Positions 33,231 through 45,299 of a stretch of DNA of 64,000 bases are shown here, piece by piece. The notes beneath the pieces are model-generated. The model was not told the DNA's origin. It saw nothing but the letters and a program-made list of their open reading frames with translations, and made no database searches. The translations under genes were made by a program, and so were the position numbers. Source of the DNA: Omphiscola glabra (Eukaryota; Mollusca; Gastropoda; Lymnaeidae). The stretch spans positions 26,197,847-26,261,846 of the forward strand of contig OZ024798.1 in assembly GCA_964017045.1 (NCBI GenBank). Direction: 5' to 3'. Position 1 is the first letter of the stretch. The number at the start of each line of letters is the position of its first letter.

Positions 33231-34352
33231 GTTCACATGCCAGTAATGGCCGCAAATGGATTTGACTCTTTAACATGCATTCATTCAATCACCTGTTTCA
33301 CACTCAACATATCCTAGCTCGTAGATATTAGAACAAATCTCTAGCAGCGTTAACTGAAATTCAAATGAATTTCAACACCTACAATTGCATGATTAAATAT
33401 TTAAATGGATGATGTATCTTTAAATCCAATCTAAAAGATTTATGGGGTGGGGGGAGGGGGTATGGAACTCTCCCCCCCCCCCTCTCACATCACAATTCCT
33501 TAGGGTCAAGCCGAAAAGGGCAATTCCTTGCCATCGAATTAAGGACCGAGACACATAAAATTAATTTGTTCCCCAAGCTGTCAGAGAATTTACCTGCGCA
33601 AGATAATCGAATAATTACTCTTACGTCAAAAAGGACCATCAACTAGACTTGTGTGTAACGATGCAGAATGACTATTGTTTTAGTTTTGTTGTGTTTGAGA
33701 ATACTTCAAACTTACAGCTGCGTTAGAGAGTTCTTGGTTTCAAATATTGATTTAATCATAACTTTTTCTCGATGCCTTAAAAGTATGATGTGAAATGTGG
33801 TCGTAACAAATCTCAATTTTATTTTCGTTCGTTTTAGTCTGAATTAAACATATGCCAGAAAATCTGTCAGAATAGTCCCTTCCATTAAAATTTATTTCAT
33901 GTGCCACATTCCCCTTCTTCATGATTACTTTGCACGTGTATATTTTTTGTGGTTATTTATGTATTAACCTTTCTTTACATTTCAAGAGCTCCGCCATTTT
34001 CATAGCCTCGTTCTCGTTCGCATTGCGAATCAACTTCTAAATATCAAGGATGAGATATTTACCCCACCCCCTCCCCTCTCCCGCACACATCAAAGCAACC
34101 GTTTGAAAATGAAAATTTGTAAATTTGTTACAGTCAAGCAATTAATACATGAATTATAAAAAAACACCATTAAAATACAGGAGTCGAAGTCAAACGTCTG
34201 AATAAATTAGTTTTCTTCTGAAGCCAAATATAATTTAGTTGAACTTGACATGGATGATTCATGGGTGTGTCCGTTTGATCACGTCGCTGTAGTAGAGACT
34301 CCCCGATTAGAGACGTTATCCGTGCTGGCTTTTGAAATGATCATTGATACAC
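33231..34352. other. Non-coding, nothing recognised
   Basis: Contains GC homopolymer-rich patches at 33444-33482 and 34062-34082. No element or gene was recognised. Confidence 0.5.
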
Positions 34353-34640
34353 ATATGCGTGACACTGTCCATATATGCGTGACACTGTCCATATACGCAT
34401 GACACAAACTATCTTCACCCAGTGGGAGATTGCATTCACCAACCAACACAAACTATCTTCAGGCAGTGGGAGATTGCATTCACCAACCAATACAAACTAT
34501 CTTCAGGCAGTGGGAAATTGCATTCACCAACCAACACAAACTATCTTCAGGCAGTGGGAGATTGCATTCACCAACCAACACAAACTATCTTCAGGCAGTG
34601 GGAGATTGCATTCACCAACCAACACAAACTGCTTGAGAAT
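34353..34640 (+). repeat. 20-bp x ~2.5 and 44-bp x ~5.5 arrays; left member of an inverted pair
   Basis: ATATGCGTGACACTGTCCAT occurs about 2.5 times at 34353-34405. It is followed by 44-bp units reading AACACAAACTATCTTCAGGC, then AGTGGGAGATTGCATTCACC, then AACC. The GTGACACTGTCCATATATGC, ACCAACCAACACA and CAGTGGGAGATTGCAT segments all recur in reverse orientation at 35500-35765. Confidence 0.93.
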
Positions 34641-35274
34641 TGATGTAGACTTCAGTGGCACCCTCATTTTATAGTGAAAACTCTCTCCACCGTCATCTTA
34701 CAGTATAGTAAACACTCTATTCGCCATTATATTGACAAACCGAGGCAGTCTATAATGAACACCTTATTCTAACATCATCTTCAACGAATCGCCCCCACCC
34801 CTGCCCCCACACGCTGTAGTAAGAGCTGAGATTTATAATAGTACCGACAAATTGGCTTTAGGCCCAGAATCCCAGCGAAAATTTAATTTACGGGCCAGAC
34901 TTTAAAAAGAAAATTTGGTTATCTAAATTTAGATGCTTCGTCCCTTCTCTCAAACCTAAGACACCTCCAAGAGAGACCCCCTTCTCTTATCTTCCTCCAG
35001 ATGTTGAAGAGGAATTAGAGGTGCGGAGCATGTAAATATAATTTAAACAAATACTCCAACAATTTACACAGATATGCATCAACGGTATACAGTGGTATAC
35101 ACGACAGGACCAACAAAAGTCTTTAGACACACCAACACTCTTTATTATACACATGCCCTTGACCCTGGTGTTAGCTAGGCCCGTCTTGACCGGACGACCT
35201 GGTCGATTGTTTAAGAAAGTTATCTAACCCGCAAATGCCATTTACTAACAACAGTTTTAATAACTTTCTGCGTG

Positions 35275-35490
35275 GCATGTGCATGTGTGTCAGTGTCTTG
35301 CACATGTCGATCAGTGTCATGTACATGTGTGTCAGTGTCACTTACATTTGACTCAGTGTCATATACATGTGTGTCAGTGTCATGTACATGTGTGTCAGTG
35401 TTATGTACGTGTGTATCAGTGTTATGTACATGTGGATCAGTGTCTTGTACATGTGGATCAGTGTCATGTACATGCGTATCAATGTCATGG
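35275..35490. repeat. 21-bp minisatellite, ~10 units
   Basis: The unit is GTGTCAGTGTCATGTACATG + T, which contains the palindrome CATGTACATG. The 630 bp to its left (34641-35270) shows nothing recognisable. Confidence 0.93.
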
Positions 35491-35499
35491 ATCTATGTG

Positions 35500-35765
35500 A
35501 TGCATATATGGACAGTGTCACGCATATGTGTTGGTTGGTTCTCCCACTCGATGAAAGCAATCTTCCACTGGATGCAATCTCCCACTGGATGCCATCTCCC
35601 ACTGGATGCAATCTCCCACTGAATGCCATCTCCCACTGGATGCAATCTCCCACTGGATGCAATCTCCCACTGGATGCAATCTCCCACTGGATGCAATCTC
35701 CCACTGGATGCACTCTCCCACTGGATGCACTCTCCCATAGGATGCCATCTCCCATTGGATGAAGA
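35500..35765 (-). repeat. 18-bp minisatellite, ~12 units; right member of an inverted pair
   Basis: The unit is TCTCCCACTGGATGCAAT. On the reverse strand this is the GTGGGAGATTGCAT core of the 44-bp array at 34.4 kb. It is preceded by GGACAGTGTCACGCATATGT and GTTGGTTGGT, the reverse complement of the flank of that array. Several open frames on both strands reflect the 18-bp period. Confidence 0.93.
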
Positions 35766-36019
35766 TTTTATTAGTTGGAGTTCTTCGAAGGTATGTTACG
35801 ACATATTAGAGCAAAATATGTTCTTTCTTTTAACAAATATCATTTCGTTCTTTGCAAAGCTGACTCTTCGCCACCAAATCCCTGGTTTTTGCCTCTTAAA
35901 AACAAGTGCACAAAGTACACAACTTATCTAATTTAGTAATTCTGTTTCTTTCAAGTTTAAAACCAGCTTATCCAACCTATTTGTTCAGTCCACTATCAAC
36001 TTTGCCAGTAGTTTTTGTG

Positions 36020-36165
36020 GCGACAATGTTGATTCCCATTGACGGGGACAATGTTGATGTCCATTGATTGGGACATAGTTGCTGCCCTTTGACGGGGACA
36101 TAGTTGCTGCCCTTTGACGGGGACATAGTTGCTGCCCTTTGACGGGGACAATGTTGATGGCATTG
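36020..36165. repeat. 25-bp tandem repeat, ~6 units
   Basis: The unit is GACGGGGACATAGTTGCTGC + CCTTT. Outer units have GACAATGTTGAT in place of GACATAGTTGCT. Confidence 0.9.
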
Positions 36166-36574
36166 AACATAATAAATGTTCCATATGTGTTTGTATTGTA
36201 CTGGTGTTATGAACTGTTTGTGGGGTTGTGGGACAGTGTGGTGGGACGGGGCGAGTCAAATAACATTTATTTTTAATTGTTGGCCTTGTTTAGGCGTGTG
36301 GTGACCGGGGGGGGGGGGAATGGGTGGGAAGGTGCCAGCAGTAGCCTTACAACCTTGGACATGGTGCAATGCTTCACTGGTCAGCAACAACACGTCTCAG
36401 GTAGGATTTCATTTAAATGTGTCACGTGGGACGAACCTTCGTGTTCTTGAAGAGTGGGCCACCGTACCCATTGTGATATGTTAGAAACGACAAAAATGTC
36501 GTCGTGTGCCTAGCCCGTGACCTTTCATGACGTCACCCCGTTGAATACAACCGTAGAGGTGACACATTGACAGC

Positions 36575-36690
36575 TCAGCGCGTATATCCATTGTTGTAGG
36601 CTCAGCTCGTTTATCCATTGTTGTACGCTCGGTGCTTATATCCATTGTTGTGAGCTCAGCGCGTGTATCCATTGTTGATAGGTTAAGCGT
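36575..36690. repeat. ~27-bp tandem repeat, 4 units
   Basis: Units read GCTCAGCGCGTATATCCATT + GTTGTAG with substitutions. A 12-base G run lies to the left at 36307-36318. Confidence 0.88.
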
Positions 36691-36844
36691 GTACGGTATG
36701 CTGAAACGCTCAGCCTTTCCATGCCCATATATAATTGTATCGAGCAATGTCCATTTCAAACGGCAACAATCATTTGAATAGGCATGGTGTTTACATTAAT
36801 ATATGTCACTAACGTATCAATAATATAAAGAAAATAAATGGACA

Positions 36845-37442
36845 AATACACAGATCTAAGCAGAGGGTATCGGTATGGCATCTATACACAGATCTACGCA
36901 GAGGGTATGGCATCTATACACAGATCTAAGCAGAGGGTATGGCATCTATACACAGATCTAAGCAGAGGGTATCGGTATGGCATCTATACACAGATCTACG
37001 CAGAGGGTATGGCATCTATACACAGATCTAAGCAGAGGGTATGGCATCTATACACAGATCTAAGCAGAGGGTATGGCATCTATACACAGATCTAAGCAGA
37101 GGGCATGACATCTATACACAGATCTAAGCAGAGGGTATGGCATCTATACACAGATCTAAGCAGAGGGTATGGTATCTATACACAGATCTAAGCAGAGGGT
37201 ATCGGTATGGCATCTATACACAGATCTAAGCAGAGTGTATGGCATCTATACACAGATCTAAGCAGAGGGTATGGCATCTATACACAGATCTAAGCAGAGG
37301 GCATGGCATCTATACACAGATCTAAGCAGAGGGTATGGCATCTATACACAGATCTAAGCAGAGGGCATGGCATCTATACACAGATCTAAGCAGAGGGTAT
37401 GGCATCTATACACAGATCTAAGCAGAGGGTATGGCATCTAGA
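36845..37442. repeat. 32-bp minisatellite, ~18 units
   Basis: The unit is CAGATCTAAGCAGAGGGTAT + GGCATCTATACA. Some units carry a 6-bp CGGTAT insertion. A sequence close to the left flank (AATACACAGATCTAAGC preceded by GAAAATA) reappears immediately after the last unit at about 37450-37485. Confidence 0.96.
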
Positions 37443-37489
37443 AAGAATAGAAAATATATGGATAAATACACAGATCTAAGCGATTGTAG

Positions 37490-38320
37490 GGATAGGAAAA
37501 AAGTGAGAGAAAAAAGTCACAAGTATGTTTCCTATGAACTCCAAAGTGTCTGTTTGTACGTTGATATATCTGTTTATTTACCGAAAAACAGTAAAAATAG
37601 AAAATAGCAGCTTATTCAGATCGTGTTTTGATTCTCGTTTGGGATTAAATATGTGTTTGTTATTTATATTACATATACATTATAATTCACACATTTAATC
37701 ATATGATTTATTATTTCTCAGTTATACGTGCCTGGCCGTGATTTATTCAAAATGATTTACATTGCTTGCACGAAGTCATTAAACACTAAGAATGAATATC
37801 AAATAATGATAGTCAGAGATTGGGTAGAGATTAAGCTCTCGTCCAAAAGAACTGTCATTTGATTCTCGTCTCCCGACACATTTCGCATAGTAAGGTATCA
37901 AAAGAAAGCAACTAGTTTACTGATTACTCGGCTTTGGACAGAAAGATATAAAAATTCGATTCTTCCACAATCTTGTCAGACTTTACCAAGGTGTGTGTCC
38001 CCCCCCCCCGGGCTGTTGTACAATCACATACCTGTATTCATATTAAAACTCATTATTGTCAACAAGGGAGTGTGATCGGACAGAAAGATTTACAAATTCA
38101 TTTCTTTCCCAATCTCGACGGGATTTATTGATGATATCTGATGGTTGCATTTTCTCTGTGACTCTTTTTTTCTCTGTGACTCTTTTTCTCTAGAAAGAAG
38201 AGAAAATAATACCCAGCACATTTCGAGCGTTGTGGCGATGGGGAAAAAGTTTAAGAATTATTTCCCACGACGGTTCATATTACTTACGAATTTAACATTC
38301 CACAAACACTCACATTTACC
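37490..38320. other. Non-coding, nothing recognised
   Basis: AT-rich, with a C run at 37999-38008 and a doubled TCTCTGTGACTCTTTTT at about 38151-38190. Confidence 0.5.
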
Positions 38321-38324
38321 CCTA

Positions 38325-38422
38325 ATATGTTCATATATACCCCAAAAATTTTCATATTTACCCCTAAAATTTTCATATTTACTACTAAAATGTTCACATT
38401 TCCCCCCAAAATGTTCATACTT
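38325..38422. repeat. ~20-bp tandem repeat, ~5 units
   Basis: Units read TTCATATTTACCCCTAAAAT with variants. The 680 bp that follow show nothing recognisable. Confidence 0.88.
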
Positions 38423-39102
38423 CGAAACGAAGGCAAGGGTGCACTTGTGATATTTGGCCCCCTTGCCAGAAAAAAGGGGGTGGGGGGCTAGATAATTTTG
38501 TGTAATTTCCATTAACCATCGCTCAATTGCAGAGCTACTTTTAAAGACTTTGTAGTACATAATTAGGAAGCGTGTTTAATGACTTTGCGAGAAAAATTCA
38601 AAGGATAGAAACATTTATTGATTGTATACTGTAATAGTGTGCGATTTGAGCAGCGTAAACTCTGACAGTGTTTTAAATAACTATTGAATTAATAATGATA
38701 TTAACTATGAGTCCAAATTCAAAAAGATAGGTTTTTAAATTCAGGGAATCTAAATCTTTAGCACACAAATCAGTTTCTGGATCCAGCACTGAACACGATG
38801 GACTCACAATAGACTTGCCTAAGTTGTTTTTTTTTTAGATTAAAATTTTAATTTAAAACTTCTCAGTAAACTAATCGAAACAAAATAATTTTAAAAAAAC
38901 AAACGGCTTCTTCTCTTAAATTTCATAAAGGATAATAAATAAAGGACTCAGTTGAAGCTGTGTGAAGGAAATAGTAGAACAAGGTGTGTCCTGTCTTTCT
39001 ATTCAAGCTTCCACGTACCTAGTTCCACTATTTACTTTCATAAGTTTGTATAAGTAATAAATAATTGTAATATTTTCTTTTCAAATTAAATTAAATTAGC
39101 TG

Positions 39103-40370
39103 CTACGTTTTATGACACAAGATTAAAACTAAAATTGTCATTTTGTTGCTGTTACTGATGCGAACTGCGTCTATGATGTGCTCAAAGACAGTTTGCTCAG
39201 TTTCTTCTCTGTGTACGTTACGTAGATCAAGATCACATAGTCTGCCTTGACCAATAGATGCCCTTAAATAATTAAGAATTGGTTTCATTTTATTGAAAGA
39301 TCTTCCGCAGCGTGCAACGGGAACTGCAATGGTTAACATTATCTGAATGGAAATGCGAAGATCATGAAAGACATTCTCATCTCCATACTGACCCATGAAC
39401 TTGAGAAGTTCTCCAGGTTGTGCTATCCTTCGACTGGACAGCAGCATTTTGCAATCCGAATCCTCTTCATACAGTCGCTGTCCATCGATACCTGAGCTGT
39501 AAAAATCACATAAACTGTTACACATTGTCTTTAGTTCACTGTCCACACAATAAATTAGTCCCTCAACATCGAGGAGGAACCCAAACTTAGCATCTGTGTA
39601 ATGCAAAATCAATGGGGGGGGAATTATTTTTAAACAGAGACCTCTTTCCTCTCAAAATCTTCCATGTACCTCACTGCCTCTGACATCTGCTCATGGTGTG
39701 TTTTATCAGGAGCAGAGACGTAGCTAGAGTGTTTGGCGCCTTTGAACAAGATTCATTCTAAAGCACCTCCCTTTCTTTTTTCAACCCTCAAACCCATTAT
39801 TTTCATATAAACTAATGTAAAAGCACATTTTGGTGCCCCTAACTAGTCTGGTGCCCAGGGACAACTGTCCCCCTTGCGCCCCCATCACCCCCCACACCAT
39901 ATCTTCGCATCTGATCAGGAGTCTAGTCAAACATGATAACGTAGTACTTGTCCCTACGAACGCTTTTCAGTAAATTCTGGCGCACAGTGGATATCATAAG
40001 GTAGACGAACTCATTGTACACACCGGGGGAGAGATACGGCGTGGATACAGCAAGGACTTTCATTTACGTCTATTATTCTTTCATGAGATGGTAAAAAAAA
40101 CAGCCAGTAGTTTCAGAAAAGCCAAGAGACGTTTCCTTATGGGATCAATGATCGTCTTGATGCAGTGAGTGATTCTTTGTGTCCATGGATATAGCCAGAT
40201 TATGAGTTGCAAAGTTTTTATGCAGTTGAGGCTTACTTGTCAAGATATCATGCCACCTCTGCTTTTCTTTTCCTATCTGTGACTGAAGTTTCTTGTCACT
40301 GGCTCTGTTTGCAACAAACGTTCTCTCCATTATTGTAGGGTGCCCCCCCCCCTCTCCAATTTTTTTCAAC
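39103..40370 (-). pseudogene. hAT-superfamily transposase relic (ZMYM1-like type)
   Basis: hAT transposases cut and paste DNA with an RNase-H-like domain and dimerise through a C-terminal domain. The minus strand at 39103-39612 encodes 169 residues. They include GDENVFHDLRISIQIMLTIA (77-96), VARCGRSFNKMK (99-110, where family members usually have CERSF) and NYLRASIGQGRL, the C-terminal hATC dimerisation region. Further upstream, 40145-40369 gives KEKQRWHDIL and HNLAI, resembling the region before the catalytic core, and 39914-39990 gives RRDKYYVIMFD, stop, TPD. Stops and missing segments show it is dead. It is interrupted by a 201-bp non-autonomous element at 39713-39913; reading across the empty site keeps the frame (TPDKTHHEQMSEAVRYM). 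Confidence 0.87.
39713..39913. mobile_element. 201-bp non-autonomous hAT-type element nested in the hAT relic
   Basis: The left end CAGAGACGTAGCTAGAGTG and the right end, read inverted as CAGATGCGAAG, form short imperfect inverted repeats that start with CAG, as in hAT elements. An identical 8-bp ATCAGGAG flanks both sides (39705-39712 and 39914-39921), the size of a hAT target duplication. Removing the element and one octamer reconnects the host hAT reading frame. This is independent support for a true insertion. Confidence 0.85.
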
Positions 40371-40484
40371 CCCCCCCCCTTTTTTTTTCTCCAAAAAAAT
40401 CGTAGTGGTCCCTCCAGACAAGACGTAACACTTTAAAAAAAATATTTAAAATTTGAGTTTTTTGCACCACCTTCAAAAGAAGGT

Positions 40485-40735
40485 TTGTGCTTCCAAACAC
40501 GGGTTCATCTTTCTAAACACAGGTTCATATTTCCAAACACAGGTTCATATTTCCAAACACAGGTTCATATTTCCAAACGCAGGTTCATATTTCCAAACAC
40601 AGGTTCAATTTCTAAACACAGGTTCATATTAATTCTAAACACAGGTTCATATTTCCAAACACAGGTTCATATTTCCAAACACAGGTTCATATTTCCAAAC
40701 GCAGGTTCATATTTCCAAATCAATGTTCATATTTC
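40485..40735. repeat. 20-bp minisatellite, ~12 units
   Basis: The unit is AAACACAGGTTCATATTTCC. A few units have lost one or two bases, and one has a TTAATT insertion. Confidence 0.95.
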
Positions 40736-41571
40736 TACCATTGCTTATATCTGATTAAGACAATTTTCTATTTTTAAAAAATATTTTTTAACGTTTTTCA
40801 AAATTTAAATGTACACCTTAACCGAATTCTATTTTATTTTATGAACTGTTGTCCATCAGCGTCATCGAGCCTGCGCCATTCGCCCCCCCCCCCCCACACC
40901 CTCACATCACTCTACATTTGAAGGTACGTACGTTTACTTAGATGAATAGAGGTAGCCCGCCCCCCCCCCCCACACACACAACCCCCGTGACGGTCTTGTG
41001 AGTGCAATGTCAGGGGCCAGTAGGGAAATAGAACCATTCATGCGTGAGAAACCCTGCCGGCCTTGCCCCAATAGGGGCACCTAAAATTTCCAACGTTGTT
41101 GTGCTCAACCCAAGGCCCGTTTCGTTGACGTGCCGATGGAACGATGGAATTAAATTATATAAATCAGATCAAACATATTGCGCCTTAAGCGCGTCAAATT
41201 GAGGCTTTAAAGCAGAGCAGGATGATTGAGATTTCAACAAATGACATCATCCGGAGACATACAAACATCGAAATCATGTGTTGAATGGTTTGTATTCTGT
41301 CATGTCATACATGGGTAGTTGTAGCCCCCCCTCCCCCCCCCCCCCCCCCCAAAGACCTAGCAAATCTGTGAGGACTACCTGAATTTAGTTTTGCTTCATT
41401 TTGAACTTAATTGGAGAGCGTCAGATGAGAAGATAGAAGATTTTCGCTACCCTGAAAATACATTTCACTTTCAGATGATGATGAGGAGATATTATGGGCC
41501 ACGTAATTTTAGTATCGAACATATTTTCCAATTTTATGGGTAAAAATTATTTTCCTATTTCTGTTTTTTAA

Positions 41572-41604
<33 letters not shown>

Positions 41605-42034
41605 TTTAAGTCTGGAAATTTTTCTTCATATTTTTTTTGGGAACCTCTTTCTCTTGCGCTTACAATGCTTAGTGGTTATTACGGGTGACATTGAAGTTTG
41701 TACATGATCACAAAATTAATTAATGGATATCTGCTTTTGCTAAGTTTTAAATTGATTCCCAACCGTTCACTCAACCACAAGCAGACGCAATCAACCACGA
41801 TAATTTGAGAGACAGTGTCAACCCGTCTCCGTCGACCCACTTCTCCAGCCGTTCACCAGGTGAACACTGCACGCGACATCCTAAAATGTCATGTGTGTAC
41901 AAAAGGGACCGCTATTTATTTATTTTTTTAAAATAGCGGTCCATCCACATTCAAGATGGAAATGCGAGTAGAGAGAAAGTCTTTATTAACAAAAAAAACC
42001 ACGCAAGAAACATGTTCACTCTCTGGAGTTGCTC
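40736..42034. other. Non-coding with C runs, (TA)n and a hairpin
   Basis: C runs lie at 40884-40895, 40961-40970 and 41333-41350. A (TA) run of about 15 repeats occupies 41572-41602. GGACCGCTATTT pairs perfectly with AAATAGCGGTCC at 41906-41942 around a T/A loop. No gene was recognised. Confidence 0.6.
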
Positions 42035-42372
42035 CATTTCCTCTCTAGTGGGCTGTCCTGTTACATCTCTGGTGTTGCCCCATTCCCTCTCTGGTTGTGC
42101 CCCATTCCCTCTCTGGTGGTGCCCATTCCCTCTCTGGTGGTGCCCCATTCCCTCTCTGGTGGTGCCCCATTCCCTCTCTGGTGGTGCCCCATTCACTCTC
42201 TGGTGGTGCCCCAGTCCCTCTCTGGTGGTGCCCCTTTCCCTCCTTGGTGGTGCCCCATTCCCTCTCTGGTGGTGCCCCATTCCCTCTCTGGTGGTACCGC
42301 ATTCACTCTCTGGCAGTACCCTATTCCCTCTCTGGCAGTACCCTATTCCCTCTCTGGCAGTACCCTATTCCC
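42035..42372. repeat. 22-bp minisatellite, ~15 units
   Basis: The unit is ATTCCCTCTCTGGTGGTGCC + CC. A GGCAGTACCCT variant fills the right end. All three plus frames and some minus frames are open because of the period. Confidence 0.95.
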
Positions 42373-44934
42373 ACCCTCCGGTTGACTATTATTTCCTGTT
42401 CACTGGCTGTTTTCGTAACTTCGTTTATCTTGCATTACATTATATCTCCATATCTGAACCCCCGGCTTCATGACCTTTCTGATGCCCACAACCCTTTTCC
42501 TCAATGTGTCATCACATACCTATAATATTCTCTATTTTATTGACATAACAACAACAACAAACAAAAACAACTATTTCTGGTAACTTATTTTCTTCCTCGG
42601 CTCCTGTCTATGCCCTCACAATGATCCATCAAGTAATAACCTCGCCACCAACCAGCCCTAATGACTCTGCCTGGAACGTTGTTGGCCACAACAACAAAAC
42701 CAGCCGCTTTCGAGAAGGAAAAAAACGAAACAGCCGAGAAAAATCCTACTTTAAATAAGTATAAAAAGAGGAAGAAAAAAAAAAAGACGCGAATTTTTTT
42801 AAAGATAAAAAACCAAACTAAATGAATAAATAATCTTCGGTTGGTAAAAAACTGAAATTCCAAACAGCAACTGGGAAATTCTCAAATTGCAACGCTTTTA
42901 GTTGAGGGCTGAGAGGCGGGGGAGAATTGGAAGGATAGTTCCATCAACCTACGCTACACTCAACGCGCTACTGCTAAAAAGATAGTTTTTCCCTCTGCCA
43001 CTTGCGTTCTCACATAACTAAATACAGACCAGGTCTTCTAGAGGAGAGGTCCTCAAACATACAACTCACCACGCGGACTAAAGTATTGTAGCACCCAACA
43101 TCCCCCCCCCCCCCAACCAATCCCAGATCGTCTGGGAAACTATCCTTGAGCTTCCACCAGGAAATGATAAATAGCTAAATTAAATGTTCTGGGCGGCCAA
43201 TCCTTGCTCCCCATCTATCCTTAGCAACACGTGATGCACCATTTGAGAGCCCCTGATCTATAAGAAGACGATCTCCGCGCTCCAGTAACTGCCAAAGAAG
43301 AATTCCGTCTGACGAATACATGGTTTGTGTGTGTGTGTAAAGGGTGATATTTTGGGTGGGGGGGGGGGTTGGGGGTGAGAAGGGGGCAGCGGCAGAAGTT
43401 GTATGTAATTTACAAGGTTTTGTTGGATGAGGGTCTCTCTGGCGAGTTCTTGGTTTTGCTGAAAGGGCCGATAATGTGTGCGTGTTTCTCGCAAAGACAG
43501 TATTCTTTGTTGTTAGTACAAAGAGTTTGTAACGCCTGACTCAAACTAGTAATGTTTCGACGTCTGCACTCCCAGCCTAAAACTCGCCTGTGGTCTGTTA
43601 ACTAATGTGTAGGTAAGTCGTCCCCCCCCCCCTTTTACATCCTATTAATTTGGCAAATCAATGGTGTGTGAAAAAGACACCTTCAGGACATTATACAGAA
43701 GGCATGCGAGACGTACGGGTTATTGACGTTGCGACCGGCCGGGGTCAAGAGGAGGCGGTTTGAAGCGTATGTCAAGTCCGATAAATACGCGCCTACACAT
43801 ATTAACCCATAAACAATCTTCCTTCCGTCTAACAAACATAAAATCAAGCAGCGGCGTCTTACTTTTTTTTTTCTATGCGGAGGGGGGCAGACAAGGGGGA
43901 ACTACTTGCCTACCAGCCTGCTTAACTACCAGCCTACTTTAGCTTCCAGCCGTAGTTCACCACTTTTATTTGGGAATAATTTTTAGACATTAACCCTTTT
44001 CATTGGGAGAAAAAAACAACAAAAAAAAAAAACAGCACTCAAAACTCCCTAATTAAAATGCAGTGCGTAAATTAAAGGGTCATCTATAATTGACGTCGCA
44101 CTATTATGGCCGATCTTGAAACTCAACCCCACCAACACCACCCCCCCTCTCAAAAAAACAAACAAAAAACAACCTTACATATATCGACACCAATTTTTCA
44201 TACCATACAGTTTAGTGCCCCCCCCCCTCCCCACCGCGGATCGTCATTTATGGATGGCCCTTAATTTGGGTTTTCCCTGACCTTGCATGAAGTTAAGTTC
44301 ATCTTAACAAATTCGTGGTGTTGAATTGATTTTTTTATAATAAACTTGTCGGTTTAGTCTAATACTAAATTGCTTTACATTCTCTAACAAAAAACCAGGA
44401 TGGTTGGGCCTAACATAACTCAGAACTTATTTCAAACTGAAATGCTTCATAAAACGAGATTTGGTGTCCGATGAATCTGCTGCAAGAGTCTAAGATTTAT
44501 ATTTCTACATTCTTCAGGTGCGTCAACAACAGACGCTTCGGCTGCAAAAGTCCTAAAACGAACCATTCCGCTACAGATGATAATAACACGAAACCCAAAA
44601 CCAGCCCTCTCCACGTCTTCCAGACATGTCTTGCCCCCCACCCACCCTCCCCTTCCTCCACCAGTAGCAACTGTTGCGCTTCAGCGATTACAACTCGAGG
44701 AAGCAACATAGTTTGGGCGAGCCAACACTTAAGGGGGAAAAGGGTTGTGTAGAAGGAAGATTAAAAGCATGTATTCTGTTTTGAAACTGCATTTGAAAAT
44801 GACCACTATCTTACAATGCTATTGTTTTATCGACAATGTAGTGTCCACTAGTACAAATTCCCAATCCACTGCTAGAAATCTAGGCCCCCGCTTTGAACTT
44901 TCGCCCCTCGTTTCATTTGTCGCCTGCTCTCAGC
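42373..44934. other. Non-coding stretch upstream of the quaking-like gene
   Basis: About 2.5 kb without tandem arrays of note. It has C or G runs near 43103-43114, 43358-43369, 43621-43631 and 44219-44227. Open frames here overlap on both strands and show no family. Distal regulatory sequence is possible, but no specific site was recognised. Confidence 0.5.
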
Positions 44935-45111
44935 CACGTCGGCGCATGCGTAGTGACCCCACGTGTTCATAAACAAAAAAAAAGTTTGGTGGAGAGAGAA
45001 GGGTTTGCTTAGTGTGACTTGTGGTTTGTACGCTTGGGAAGTTCTAACATTTTCTTAACTCGGGGTAGTTCTAATATTTTTTGACAAACAACTCAAAAAA
45101 AGCTTGCTAAC
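44935..45111 (+). promoter_or_regulatory. Candidate promoter / 5' leader of the quaking-like gene
   Basis: GCGCATGCG at 44942-44950 resembles an NRF-1 site, which is common in TATA-less animal promoters. A CACGTG E-box follows at 44960-44965. Both lie 150-170 bp upstream of the start codon in a locally GC-richer patch of an AT-rich region. No TATA box at a sensible distance was noticed. The transcription start is not determined, and a further non-coding upstream exon is possible. Confidence 0.35.
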
Positions 45112-45238
45112 ATGGGGACTGAGACTAACAAAGATGACCGTAACACGCCCGAGTATCTAGCACAGTTACTAAAAGATAAAAAACAAATTCAAGCCCTACC
45201 AAATGTTTTCATTCATACGGAGAAAATTTTAGACGAAG
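45112..45238 (+). CDS. qki: Quaking/HOW-like STAR protein, coding exon 1
   Basis: This is the first coding exon of a STAR-family RNA-binding protein (vertebrate QKI, Drosophila HOW). These nuclear/cytoplasmic proteins bind ACUAAY-type sites and control splicing, stability and translation of mRNAs. The exon encodes 42 residues plus one base. Residues 15-33 read YLAQLLKDKKQIQALPNVF and are followed by the ILDE stretch, which is the helical QUA1 homodimerisation segment and closely resembles HOW. The ATG is the first after an in-frame TGA at 45082 and has a good start context (A at -3, G at +4). The exon ends in GAA-G followed by the donor gtaagt at 45239. The open frame runs about 18 codons past the donor and those residues do not match the family. 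The G left over joins AA of exon 2 to make the conserved Glu. Family identity is strong; the choice between qki and how as a name is arbitrary. Confidence 0.93.
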
Positions 45239-45299
45239 GTAAGTTGAGCCTGAAAACTTTTGAAAACGACACTTGTACGGTTTTGAATTTCTAAATTAT

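Noticed and set aside
45239..45294. Extension of exon 1 to the stop at 45294
   Set aside because: The residues after DEG do not match the STAR family, whereas splicing at the gtaagt at 45239 to 61975 continues the family sequence exactly.
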